Source of the DNA: Acidobacteriaceae bacterium
GTDB taxonomy: Bacteria > Acidobacteriota > Terriglobia > Terriglobales > Acidobacteriaceae
Reading direction: 5' to 3'
NCBI GenBank assembly: GCA_030041045.1
Contig: JASHOQ010000102.1
Location: 1 to 64,000, forward strand
DNA length: 64,000 nucleotides
Positions 26,635 through 35,221 of the stretch are shown here, piece after piece (the stretch's first letter is position 1; the number at the start of each line of letters is the position of its first letter). The notes beneath the pieces are model-generated. The model saw only the letters and a list, made by a program, of their open reading frames with translations. It was not told the origin of the DNA and searched no databases. A program made the position numbers and the translations under genes.

Positions 26635-27960
26635 ATGGCCAACCCTCCCGCCATTTCTTCCTCGATCCGCGCCCTGCGCGCGGCGCTCGCGGCCGGTGCT
26701 GCGCAACCCGTCCAGCTCGCCGGCGAAGCCCTCGCCCGCTCCAACGGTAATCCAGGCCGCAACACCTACCTCTGGCAAGATCCCGCCTGGACGCTTGCCG
26801 AAGCCGAGCGCGCCGCAGCCATGCCACGCGGCCCCAAAACGGACATGGGCGGGGCCTTCGGCGATGGCCGCGCCGCCCTCTGGGGTTTGCCCGTCTCCGT
26901 GAAGGACTGCTTCGATCTCGCCGGCGTGCCCACCACCTGTGGCGTGCGTTTTTACCGCGACTTGAACGGTGCTGCCGCGCGCGATTCCTGGCTCGTAGCC
27001 GCGTTGCGCGCCTCCGGCGCTGTCCTCACCGGCAAAACGCATCTGCACGCACTCGCCTGGGGCATCACTGGCGAGAATCCCGAATTCGGCGACTGCATTC
27101 AACCCTGCCGCCCCGGTGCGCTCACCGGCGGTTCCTCGAGCGGCGCCGTGGCCAGCGTTCTCGAGGGCTCTGCCGTCGCCGCCATCGGCACAGACACCGG
27201 CGGCTCCATCCGCGCGCCTGCCTCGCTCAGCGGCCTGGCCGGTTACCGCGCCACGCTGGGCCGCGGCGACTGGCGCGGCGGCGCGCATCTGGCCGCATCC
27301 TTTGACACCTTTGGCTGGATCTTTCGCTCGCTCGAAGACGCACCGCTTCTCGCCGCGCCCTTCGCGCCCGCATCGCCCGCGCCCGTGCGCGCCTTCACGC
27401 GCTTCGCCTTTGTCCCTGAAACTTTCCTTGACGATTGCGAGCCCGCCATCCTCGCGAGCTACCACGCTTTCCTGCGCGACCTCGAATCGCTCGGCCTCGC
27501 CGCGCACAGGCTCGATGTCTCCGGGTGGTCTGACGCGCGCGACATCTTCGCGCCCCTTCAGGCCTCAGAAGCGGCGCAGATTCACGCCGGCCATTTCCAC
27601 CAATTCGAGCCCGCCATCCGCGACCGGCTCAACTGGGGCGCGTCCCTCAAGCCGGACGAAGTTGCCGTGCTGCGCCGCCGCCACGCCGATTTCCGTGCAC
27701 ATATGGACGAGATTTTTCGGGCGCACGAGCTCATCGTCCTTCCCTGCGCGCCCGTCGCGCGCCTTGAGGCCGGCGCCGACCACGCGCAAACCCGTCCGCG
27801 CCTGCTGCGTTACACCGCGCCCTTCAGCCTCTCCGGCACGCCCGCCGTCGCGGTTCCCTGCCCTGCAGGCGGCGTGCAGATTTCCTCCGCGCGCGAATCC
27901 GACGAATCCCTCCTCGCCCTCGCCGCTCTGATTGGAAAACACCGCAGAGAGCATCTCTGA
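26635..27960 (+). CDS. Amidase signature family enzyme
   Basis: A 441-residue amidase that hydrolyses a carboxamide through a Ser-cisSer-Lys triad. Lys90 lies in LPVSVKDCFD, the cis-Ser region in LTGGSSSGAV (Ser167), and the nucleophile Ser191 in GTDTGGSIRAPAS; the spacings of 77 and 24 residues agree with the family. There is no signal peptide, so it is cytoplasmic. The ATG at 26635 follows a spacer free of coding potential. The substrate cannot be read from the sequence; the nearby purine and pyrimidine genes make a nitrogen-scavenging role plausible but unproven. Its TGA stop forms the first unit of the heptamer array downstream. Confidence 0.88.
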   Translation: MANPPAISSSIRALRAALAAGAAQPVQLAGEALARSNGNPGRNTYLWQDPAWTLAEAERAAAMPRGPKTDMGGAFGDGRAALWGLPVSVKDCFDLAGVPTTCGVRFYRDLNGAAARDSWLVAALRASGAVLTGKTHLHALAWGITGENPEFGDCIQPCRPGALTGGSSSGAVASVLEGSAVAAIGTDTGGSIRAPASLSGLAGYRATLGRGDWRGGAHLAASFDTFGWIFRSLEDAPLLAAPFAPASPAPVRAFTRFAFVPETFLDDCEPAILASYHAFLRDLESLGLAAHRLDVSGWSDARDIFAPLQASEAAQIHAGHFHQFEPAIRDRLNWGASLKPDEVAVLRRRHADFRAHMDEIFRAHELIVLPCAPVARLEAGADHAQTRPRLLRYTAPFSLSGTPAVAVPCPAGGVQISSARESDESLLALAALIGKHRREHL

Positions 27961-28083
27961 TTCCTGATTCCTGATTCCTGATTCCTGATCCCTGATCCCT
28001 GACCCCTGACCCCTGATCCCTGATCCCTTTTCCCTTTTCCCTTTTCCCTGTTCCCTGTTCCCTACTCCCTACTCCCTACTCCC
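27958..28083. repeat. Heptanucleotide tandem array, 18 units
   Basis: Eighteen 7-base units lie head to tail: TGATTCC x4, TGATCCC x2, TGACCCC x2, TGATCCC x2, TTTTCCC x3, TGTTCCC x2, TACTCCC x3. Variants are grouped in runs, as expected from stepwise slippage. The array fills the gap between two convergent genes and contains the stop codons of both: TGA of the amidase in the first unit and TAG of the cytosine deaminase in the last. Confidence 0.92.
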
Positions 28084-28528
28084 CAATGTCCTCGTTCCAC
28101 ACCGCCGGATTCTCGGCAATGTACTTCGCCAGCAGCTCGCGGCAATCGGCATCGTCCAAATCGATCACCTCCACGCCGTTGGCGCGCAGCCACTCCACGC
28201 CGCCCGCAAAGTTGCGGCTCTCGCCCACCACCACCATCCCGATGCGGAACTGCCGCACCAGCCCGCTGCAATACCAGCACGGCGCCAGCGTGGTCACCAT
28301 CACCTTGTCGCCATAACTGCGCTGCCGCCCCGCGCGCCGGAACGCATCCGTCTCCGCGTGCAGGCTGGGGTCGCCCTGCTGCACGCGCCGGTTGTGCCCG
28401 CAACTCAACAGCTCGCCCGCGCGCGTATACAGCGCCGCGCCGATGGGAATGCCGCCCTCCACCAGTCCCATCCGCGCTTCCTTGAGCGCCACCGCCAGCA
28501 TCTTCCTGTACGGCTCCAGATCGTTCAC
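28076..28528 (-). CDS. Cytosine deaminase, yeast FCY1 type
   Basis: A 150-residue zinc deaminase. The zinc site is His57 with catalytic Glu59 (LHAETDAF), Cys84 and Cys87 (APCWYC). Length, the N-terminal GGIPIGAALYTRAGELLSCGHNRR's layout and the C-terminal end WNEDIGE closely match the yeast cytosine deaminase (which ends WFEDIGE), rather than the larger bacterial CodA amidohydrolase or tRNA adenosine deaminase. It would convert cytosine to uracil plus ammonia. The GTG at 28528 was chosen because GGAGGG lies seven bases upstream; the apparent TTG start at 28543 lies within that site. The last codons and stop lie inside the heptamer array. Confidence 0.85.
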   Translation of the reverse strand: MNDLEPYRKMLAVALKEARMGLVEGGIPIGAALYTRAGELLSCGHNRRVQQGDPSLHAETDAFRRAGRQRSYGDKVMVTTLAPCWYCSGLVRQFRIGMVVVGESRNFAGGVEWLRANGVEVIDLDDADCRELLAKYIAENPAVWNEDIGE

Positions 28529-28600
28529 TTGCGTTCCCTCCAAAGAATCGTCGCGCGCCGCGAACGCCCGCCATGCGCCTCGCTCGCTACGCGGAAATCG

Positions 28601-28654
28601 TCAATCCTCGTCCCCGCGTCAACCCTCGTCCCTGCGTCAGTCCTCATCCCCGCT
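28601..28654. repeat. 18-bp tandem repeat, three units
   Basis: Three 18-base units, TCAATCCTCGTCCCCGCG, TCAACCCTCGTCCCTGCG and TCAGTCCTCATCCCCGCT, lie head to tail. The third unit is the 3' end of the sortilin/BNR gene on the minus strand: its first three bases read as that gene's TGA stop. Confidence 0.85.
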
Positions 28655-31600
28655 CTGCGGCATCTCTGCCGGCCTTCGCTCGAGATCGATCGCCGGACGG
28701 CTCGCCTTGCGCAGAATCTCATTGACCGCCGGCAGTTGTTTCGCCTTGAAATCCTCCCACCCCGGCAGCACTTCTTTGGCTTCGCTCTCCACATGCGTGG
28801 CCGCCGCAAGCTGCGCCGCCGTGGGCGCAGCGTCGGCCTGTTGCAGCTCGCCATAAAGCTGAGTCGCTTCTTCGGTCACATGGTCGATTCCCGGCTTGGC
28901 TCCCTTCGATTCCTCTCGCTCGAGCAGCGTCTTCAGCGCATCGCGGAACGGCGCCAGCTGCGCCGCAATCGCCGCGTTTGCCGGCGCCGCCATCTGCTCG
29001 CTCACCGAGTGGCCGGCGAGATCGGCCAGCGCCAGTGCATCGAGCGACGCCGCCATCGCCGCCTGCGCCGCATGCAGCGCCTCAAGATCGGCCATCGTCG
29101 CATGCACGCGTGGGTCCATCTTGATTGTCAGCGGTTCGGTCGCGCTCTCGCCGCCCACCGTCAGCCGCACCGTGTACGCGCTCGGAACGGCGAGCGGTCC
29201 CTCGGGTTCGAGCGGCGTCCGCCCTGGCACCGCGGAGATGGGGTAGTCGTAATGCGTGGCCATGGGCGCAGTCGCGTGCAGGTCCCACACCACACGGTGC
29301 ATCCCCGCCGTCGCCGGAAGCGGGCCTTCAACCAGTGGCCACATCGGCGGAATCAGATTTGTGCGCAACTCCTCCGCGTCCGGCCTCGTTTTGTCCTCGC
29401 TCGAGTAACGCCGCACCACGTTGCCTTGCGCATCCACAATCTCCAGCGCTACCGGACCATGCGCGTCCTGCGCCAGGTAGTAGTCCAGAATCGCTCCATC
29501 CGGCGGATTCTCCCCCGCCGGCTCGTCGCCCGGCAGCGGCGTATCCGTGTTGGTATCGCGGCGCACGCGCCACGCCGCGGCCGGCGCAAACAGCAACGGC
29601 GTCTTTGTGCCTGCATCCGCGGCCAGCTCCCTCAGCGGCTCCACGTCGTCGAGAATCCAGAAAGACCGCCCGTGCGTAGCCACGATCAGGTCGTCGTCCT
29701 TCACGGTGAGGTCGCGCATCGAAGTGTGCGGCAGGTTGTACTCGAGCGGCCGCCAGTGCGCTCCATCGTCGAACGACACCCAAACCGCGCGCTCCGTGGC
29801 CGCGTACAGCAAGCCCGGCTGCACCGGATCGGCGCGCACCGCGTTCACCGGCGCATCGTCGGGCAGACCCGTGCTGATCGCGTCCCAAGTCTTGCCGCCA
29901 TCGTGCGTGCAGAACGCGTACGCGTGCAGGTCGTCCACGCGCAGCCGGCTCACGGAAACATAGGCCGTATCGTCGTCAAACCGCGATGCGTCGATCTGCG
30001 TTATCTTGCTCCACAGCGCAACCCCCGGCGGCGTGATGTTCGTCCAGTTCTTTCCCCCGTCGCGCGTAATCCACACCAGCCCGTCGTCGGTCCCTGCCCA
30101 GATGGTCTGCGTCGTCTTATACGAGGCCGCAACCGCGTAGATCACGCCTCGCCGTTCGGCAAGCTGCTCCGGCTTGAGCGCAGGCAGGTTCGCAAGTTGC
30201 GGCGTCGTCTCCCGGCTCAGGTCCGGGCTGATCGTCTCCCACGTCTCGCCGCCGTCCGTCGTCTTGAAGAGATGATTCCCCGCGTAGTACATGGTGTGCG
30301 GTTCGACCGGAGAAAACAGCACGGGCTCGGTGCGGTCGCCGCGAAACTGCTCCTGTTTCATCGGCAGCGGCGTCACATTCTGCACTTGCCCGGTCGACAT
30401 ATCGTAGCGCGATACTTCCATTCGACCCGCTCCGTACACGATGTCCGGGTTCAGCGGATCGGGCGCCGCATAGCCATACTCGATGATCCCCACCGGGTGC
30501 CACTCGCGAAATGTGATCTCGCCGTCGTTGCCGCGCGTCGACGTGCACACCGATCCGCTCTCCTGCTGCCCCGCGCACACCATATAGGGAAATCCATACG
30601 TCGCCGCCACGTGATAAAGCTGCGCCGTCGGCTGGTTGTACCACGAGCTCCAGCTCGCGCCGCCGTTCACGCTCACCAGCGCGCCCTGGTCGCTCACCAG
30701 CAGGAGAATTTTGGAATCCCGCGGATTGATCCACAGATTCTGGTAGTCGTCGCCGCCCGGCGCGCCCCGCAAACTGATCCACGTCTTGCCGCCGTCCTCG
30801 CTGCGGCAGGTCACAATGCTGGTCGAGTACACCACGTCGGCGTTCTCCGGATCGACCACCGGCACCGGCAGATCCCCGCCGCCTATCTTCATTGCCGGCC
30901 GCGGATCGCTGGTAATCTTCATCCAGCTCGCACCCGCATCGTCGCTGCGGTACACGCCCATCCCCTTGTCGGTCGCGTAGCCGCTCTCCTCGGTCGTTGA
31001 AGCGGTCGCGTAGAGCCGGTTGGAATCGCTCGGCGCAATGGCCACATTGATCTGCACCAGGTTCTGCGGAAGCCCGTTCTTCAACTGCGTCCACGTCGTT
31101 CCGCCATCGGTCGACTTGAACAACCCGCCGTTGGTTCCTGCATAATCGTTCTCGTCTTCCCACGGCCCCAGCGTCTCCTCCCACAGGCAGGCGTACACCA
31201 CTTGCGGATTCTTGGGATCGATCGTCACATCGGATCCGCCGGTGCGGTCATCCTTGTACAAGACTTTCTCCCACGTCTTGCCGCCATCCTCTGAGCGAAA
31301 GATGCCGCGCTCCGCATTCGGTCCATACGGATGCCCCAACACCGCCGCAAACACGCGATCCGGATTCGTGGGATCCACGGCCAGCGCCGGAATCTGCTCG
31401 CTGTCCCGCAGTCCCAGGTGCGTCCACGTCTTGCCCGCATCGTCGGAGCGGTAAATCCCGTCGCCCACCGAAAGATCGGGCCGGTGCAGTCCCTCGCCGC
31501 TGGCTACGTAGACTCGGTTGTCGTTCGAGGGCGCCACGGCAATCGCGCCGATCGACTGCGTGTCTTCGCCATCGAAGATCGGCGTCCACGTGCGCCCGTA

Positions 31601-31843
31601 GTCGTTCGATTTCCAAACCCCGCCGTCCACCTGGCCCACATAAAACACATTGGGCTCATCGGCCACGCCCGTGGCTGCGCGCGTCCTCCCGCCGCGGAAC
31701 GGCCCGATCATGCGCCAGTGCAGCGCAGGCATCGGCCCTTGAGCGGCGTCTTCTGCGGCGCGGCAGGCCGCGCCCGGCAACAGCGCCAAGGCCGGCAATG
31801 ATCCAAGCAGGAGAAAAAGCGATGCACCGCGTGATCCCGTCAT
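28637..31843 (-). CDS. Secreted sortilin/BNR-repeat (VPS10-like) protein, paralogue 1
   Basis: A 1068-residue exported protein with a signal peptide (SLFLLLGSLPALALLPGAACRA). It opens with the family hallmark LHWRMIGPFRGGRTRA and DGGVWKSNDYGRTWTPIFD, followed by many Asp-box turns of beta-propellers such as SEDGGKTW, STDGGTTW, TRDGGKNW and THDGGKTW. The C-terminal 300 residues form a different part: an Ig-like segment (VWDLHATAPMATHYDY) and a helical tail. Such proteins are often annotated glycosyl hydrolase, yet no catalytic residues can be pointed out. GAGGT precedes the ATG. It is divergent from a TonB-dependent receptor and paralogous to the protein at 35222-38506. Confidence 0.85.
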   Translation of the reverse strand: MTGSRGASLFLLLGSLPALALLPGAACRAAEDAAQGPMPALHWRMIGPFRGGRTRAATGVADEPNVFYVGQVDGGVWKSNDYGRTWTPIFDGEDTQSIGAIAVAPSNDNRVYVASGEGLHRPDLSVGDGIYRSDDAGKTWTHLGLRDSEQIPALAVDPTNPDRVFAAVLGHPYGPNAERGIFRSEDGGKTWEKVLYKDDRTGGSDVTIDPKNPQVVYACLWEETLGPWEDENDYAGTNGGLFKSTDGGTTWTQLKNGLPQNLVQINVAIAPSDSNRLYATASTTEESGYATDKGMGVYRSDDAGASWMKITSDPRPAMKIGGGDLPVPVVDPENADVVYSTSIVTCRSEDGGKTWISLRGAPGGDDYQNLWINPRDSKILLLVSDQGALVSVNGGASWSSWYNQPTAQLYHVAATYGFPYMVCAGQQESGSVCTSTRGNDGEITFREWHPVGIIEYGYAAPDPLNPDIVYGAGRMEVSRYDMSTGQVQNVTPLPMKQEQFRGDRTEPVLFSPVEPHTMYYAGNHLFKTTDGGETWETISPDLSRETTPQLANLPALKPEQLAERRGVIYAVAASYKTTQTIWAGTDDGLVWITRDGGKNWTNITPPGVALWSKITQIDASRFDDDTAYVSVSRLRVDDLHAYAFCTHDGGKTWDAISTGLPDDAPVNAVRADPVQPGLLYAATERAVWVSFDDGAHWRPLEYNLPHTSMRDLTVKDDDLIVATHGRSFWILDDVEPLRELAADAGTKTPLLFAPAAAWRVRRDTNTDTPLPGDEPAGENPPDGAILDYYLAQDAHGPVALEIVDAQGNVVRRYSSEDKTRPDAEELRTNLIPPMWPLVEGPLPATAGMHRVVWDLHATAPMATHYDYPISAVPGRTPLEPEGPLAVPSAYTVRLTVGGESATEPLTIKMDPRVHATMADLEALHAAQAAMAASLDALALADLAGHSVSEQMAAPANAAIAAQLAPFRDALKTLLEREESKGAKPGIDHVTEEATQLYGELQQADAAPTAAQLAAATHVESEAKEVLPGWEDFKAKQLPAVNEILRKASRPAIDLERRPAEMPQSGDED

Positions 31844-31921
31844 CTCATTTGACCTCGCATGTTTTGGTTGTGCTTTAGGGCGCGTGCGTGCATAGCGGGC
31901 GCGTCCGGTTCAGCGGCGGTG

Positions 31922-31933
31922 TACAATATTGTA
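31922..31933. promoter_or_regulatory. AT-rich perfect palindrome, candidate operator
   Basis: TACAATATTGTA is a perfect 12-base palindrome in the 143-base divergent space between the sortilin/BNR gene and the receptor gene. It stands out against GC-rich surroundings. TACA..TGTA palindromes are known for BlaI/CopY-type repressors, but no such regulator is encoded here. Confidence 0.4.
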
Positions 31934-31986
31934 TCGTCGTGCTGGCCGCTCTTCCCCCGCAATTCTTGCATAAGGGTGATCGTCTC

Positions 31987-34900
31987 ATGGGTCGCAAGGC
32001 TTTCATGGTCCCTCCGTCGCCTGTCCCTGAACGTTGCCGGTCGAATGCGCCGCTCCGCCCCGCAAGCCTTCTCCCGCCCCTCTTTCTTTTGGTCTTCGCC
32101 CTCCCGCTCCCGCACGCGCAGAATGCAAACGGCGCGCTCCGCGGAGAGGTCCAGGACGCGAGTTCTGCGCGCGTGGTGGGCGCCCGCGTGGTTGTGGAAT
32201 CCACCGGATCTTCCGTCGCCCGCCAAGCCACCACCAACGAGCAAGGGGAATTTCGCGTTGAAGGCCTGCTCCCCGGCCCCTACCGGGTCACCGTCACCGC
32301 CATCGGCTTTACCCAGGCAACCGCCAGCGTCAATGTCGCGGTCAGCATGGTGCGCGATATCGCGGTAACCCTGAATCCGGCAAGCGCGCGAGAAACCGTC
32401 AACGTGCGCGGCAACTCATCTTCCATCACCTCGGGAACCATCGACACAGCCAGTGCGGTGCATGGCGGCGTAGTCGGCAGCCAGGATCTCGAGACCCTTC
32501 CCCTCCCCGCGCGCAGTTTCGCCAACATCGCTTATCTCGTTCCTGGAACCGAGCCCGTGGAACCTTCCGACCCCACCAAGGCGCGCATCACCGCCGTCTC
32601 TACCGGAGGAAGCTCCGGCTTGAACAACGAGCTGTCGGTCGACGGCCTCGATGACTCCGACGACTGGATCGGCGGCTTCCTGCAGAATTTCTCGCCCGAC
32701 GCCATCCAGGAGTTTGCCGTACGCACTTCCAATGAAGACGCCGACACGGGCTGGACCACGGCCGGATCGGTCGTGATCACCACCCGGCGCGGCGCCAACC
32801 AGTGGCACGGAGAGGGCGCACTCTACGAGCGCGCCGCGGCGCTCAACGCGCGTTTCCCCATCGAAAATCCGGCGCAAACCTGCACCGGCGGCGTGTGCGT
32901 AAACAATCCCAAGCAGCCCTTCTCACGCCAGAACTATGTTGCCACCCTCGGCGGCCCCGTCGTACAAAACAAAGTCTGGTTTTTTACCTCCTTCGAGAAT
33001 GTGCATGAAGACGCCAGCATCGCCTATAGTCCGGCGAGCACTACGCAATTCGATGCCCTGGCGCAGCTGGCCGCCGATGGCCTCATCTCCGGTGTGGCTT
33101 CCATTGCCGTTCCCCCCACCGTCCCCATTCCCTTTCGCGATTACGATAGCTTGCTGCGTTTCGACTGGGATCAGTCTCCAAAGTCGCTGTGGTTCCTGCG
33201 CACGTCGCAGGACGGCTATATCACCCATAACGCGCTGGTGGAGCAGGGTACCCTGCCCTCTACCGGTCTGCTCACGCACAACAATTATTGGAACCTGGTT
33301 CTCAGCAACGCCTACAGCTTCAGCCCCGCCTGGGTGGGCAATCTTGTTCTCGGAGCCAGTCTGCTGCACCTCACCCAGACGCGCAACTCCGATCTGGGCT
33401 TCGCGCTGGCGTTTCCCTTCAGCTCCACCGCGCTCACCATCTCCGGTTTCGAAACCTTTGGCGACAACCAGTTCGCCACTCCCATCACCCTCTTCCCCGA
33501 CCTGCGCAATCAGGACAAATACCAGTTTCGCTACGACCTGAGCCACGTCGCCGGAATGCATTCCCTCAAGTGGGGCGTCGACTTCATTCACGAGCCCGTG
33601 CTCAGCGGCGCCTTTGCTTCCACGGCAGAGACACTTGCCAAGTATGTCAACGACCCCGCCTATTACGTGCTGGACCCCGGCGTCTTCGGAACCTTCACCC
33701 CGCAGTGCGTCAACTTCACTGCTTCTGACGGCTCAACCTGCACCTACACGCCCGCCGGCGACGGCAGCTTCTCCCAGAACGTGCAACGGATCGCGTTGTA
33801 CGGTGAGGACTCCTGGCGCGTCTCCCGCCATCTCACTGCCGATTACGGCCTCCGTTATCAAACCACCTTCGGGCTCTTCGAGGGCGAGGGCCGCACGCAA
33901 CTGGAAGACAGCGCCTACATCACCCTCAAAGCGCTTCAGATTCCCATCGTGCCCTCGGTTCCGCATGATTACCGCAAGCAGATCGCCCCGCGCCTTGGCT
34001 TCGCATATTCGCCCGGCAGCAGCCAGACCACCGTCTTTCGCGCCGGATTCGGCCTCTTCTACGACGATCTTGCGCAAAACGGATGGGCCACTGCGTTCCA
34101 GGGCATCAACAGCACCAACGCCGTCACCGGCGCGTGCAGCCTGACGGGAGGCCCGGGCGCCTACGCGCTCTCCGGTCCCGGCTGCCTCCAGGGCGGCGCC
34201 GCAAGCACCGGCAATCTCCTCGGCTCCAATTACAAAACCCCCTACGCCATTCACATCACCGGCGGCGTGCAGCATGCTTTCAACCCGCACTGGCTGGCGA
34301 GCGCCGACTATACCCATGAGCAGGGAAACCACGGCTACCGCGCCTTCCCTTACACCAGCGGCGAGGACGTCTTCACTCCCCTCATTTCCGCTTCCGACCC
34401 CAACTACGCCGCCGATCAAACCAGCGTGGTGCCCAATGTCAATGTGTTCCAGTCCGACAATCGCTCCAGCTACAACGCCCTGATGCTGCATCTGCAAGGC
34501 AATGCGCGCCACTTCAGCCTGGTTGCCAACTACCAGCTCTCCAAGGCGCAGACCTGGGGCTGCCTGCTCGGCGAGCTCTTTGACTATGTCGATGGCGTCT
34601 GCATAAATCCCAACACCGGCCTGCTCGATGCCTTCGGGCCCGGCGATTACGGTCCCTCCGGCGAAGACGTGCGCGATCGATTCGTGCTCGCCGGAATTCT
34701 GCGCGTCCGCGGCGGTTTTGAGTTGAGCACCGTCAATCAGTTCGAAACCGCGCGCCCCATCACCATCACCAACCAGAACAACACCGGCCGCATCTGGGTT
34801 CAGTTGAACAACGGCCCCGCAGCCTACACCAGCCTGGACGAGTTTCGCGGCACGCCTTACATGCAGACTGACCTGCGCGCCGCGCGCCCCTTCAACATCG

Positions 34901-35220
34901 GCGAGCGCTGGCAGATCTATCCCTTCGCCGAGTTCTTCAACCTCTTCAACCGCAACAACCCGGGCGCCAATTACGCGGTCAATGTAGTCCAGCTTCCGGT
35001 TCCGGCGTCTCAGATGTCGCCCAATGCAAACGGCCAAAGCGTCGTCAGCAATGTTTGCCCGGGTGGAAGTCCCAACAGTTGCACACTCGCAAACTCCGTG
35101 CCGCTGACCAGCCTGAAGCAACTGGAGATCCCCGAAGGCGCTTTGGGAGATTTCTTCGGCCCCGGCACAACCGTCGGCATTCCCTTCGCCGCCCAACTCG
35201 GCATTCGCGCCACATTCTAG
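31987..35220 (+). CDS. TonB-dependent receptor, Oar-like
   Basis: A 1077-residue outer-membrane receptor. The signal peptide (LLPPLFLLVFALPLPHAQ) is followed by a carboxypeptidase-regulatory-like domain (GALRGEVQDASSARVVGARVVV, GEFRVEGLLPGPYRVTV), a plug region with VDGLDDSDDWIGGFLQNFSPDAIQEF, and a barrel with many aromatic strands ending in GIRATF, with Phe as last residue. The ATG at 31987 was chosen over a GTG-like frame start upstream because AAGGGTGAT precedes it at suitable distance and the signal peptide is then near the N terminus. One base separates its stop codon from the next gene, so it is cotranscribed with sortilin/BNR paralogue 2, which may help bind or process the ligand. Confidence 0.87.
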   Translation: MGRKAFMVPPSPVPERCRSNAPLRPASLLPPLFLLVFALPLPHAQNANGALRGEVQDASSARVVGARVVVESTGSSVARQATTNEQGEFRVEGLLPGPYRVTVTAIGFTQATASVNVAVSMVRDIAVTLNPASARETVNVRGNSSSITSGTIDTASAVHGGVVGSQDLETLPLPARSFANIAYLVPGTEPVEPSDPTKARITAVSTGGSSGLNNELSVDGLDDSDDWIGGFLQNFSPDAIQEFAVRTSNEDADTGWTTAGSVVITTRRGANQWHGEGALYERAAALNARFPIENPAQTCTGGVCVNNPKQPFSRQNYVATLGGPVVQNKVWFFTSFENVHEDASIAYSPASTTQFDALAQLAADGLISGVASIAVPPTVPIPFRDYDSLLRFDWDQSPKSLWFLRTSQDGYITHNALVEQGTLPSTGLLTHNNYWNLVLSNAYSFSPAWVGNLVLGASLLHLTQTRNSDLGFALAFPFSSTALTISGFETFGDNQFATPITLFPDLRNQDKYQFRYDLSHVAGMHSLKWGVDFIHEPVLSGAFASTAETLAKYVNDPAYYVLDPGVFGTFTPQCVNFTASDGSTCTYTPAGDGSFSQNVQRIALYGEDSWRVSRHLTADYGLRYQTTFGLFEGEGRTQLEDSAYITLKALQIPIVPSVPHDYRKQIAPRLGFAYSPGSSQTTVFRAGFGLFYDDLAQNGWATAFQGINSTNAVTGACSLTGGPGAYALSGPGCLQGGAASTGNLLGSNYKTPYAIHITGGVQHAFNPHWLASADYTHEQGNHGYRAFPYTSGEDVFTPLISASDPNYAADQTSVVPNVNVFQSDNRSSYNALMLHLQGNARHFSLVANYQLSKAQTWGCLLGELFDYVDGVCINPNTGLLDAFGPGDYGPSGEDVRDRFVLAGILRVRGGFELSTVNQFETARPITITNQNNTGRIWVQLNNGPAAYTSLDEFRGTPYMQTDLRAARPFNIGERWQIYPFAEFFNLFNRNNPGANYAVNVVQLPVPASQMSPNANGQSVVSNVCPGGSPNSCTLANSVPLTSLKQLEIPEGALGDFFGPGTTVGIPFAAQLGIRATF

Positions 35221-35221
35221 A

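Noticed and set aside
27958..28083. Origin-type iterons
   Set aside because: No replication gene nearby, units too short and stepwise variable; simple slippage array fits better.
28358..31000. 880-codon open frame on the + strand opposite the sortilin/BNR gene
   Set aside because: Arg/His-rich composition typical of antisense frames in GC-rich DNA, no domain; the minus-strand gene has signal peptide and Asp boxes.
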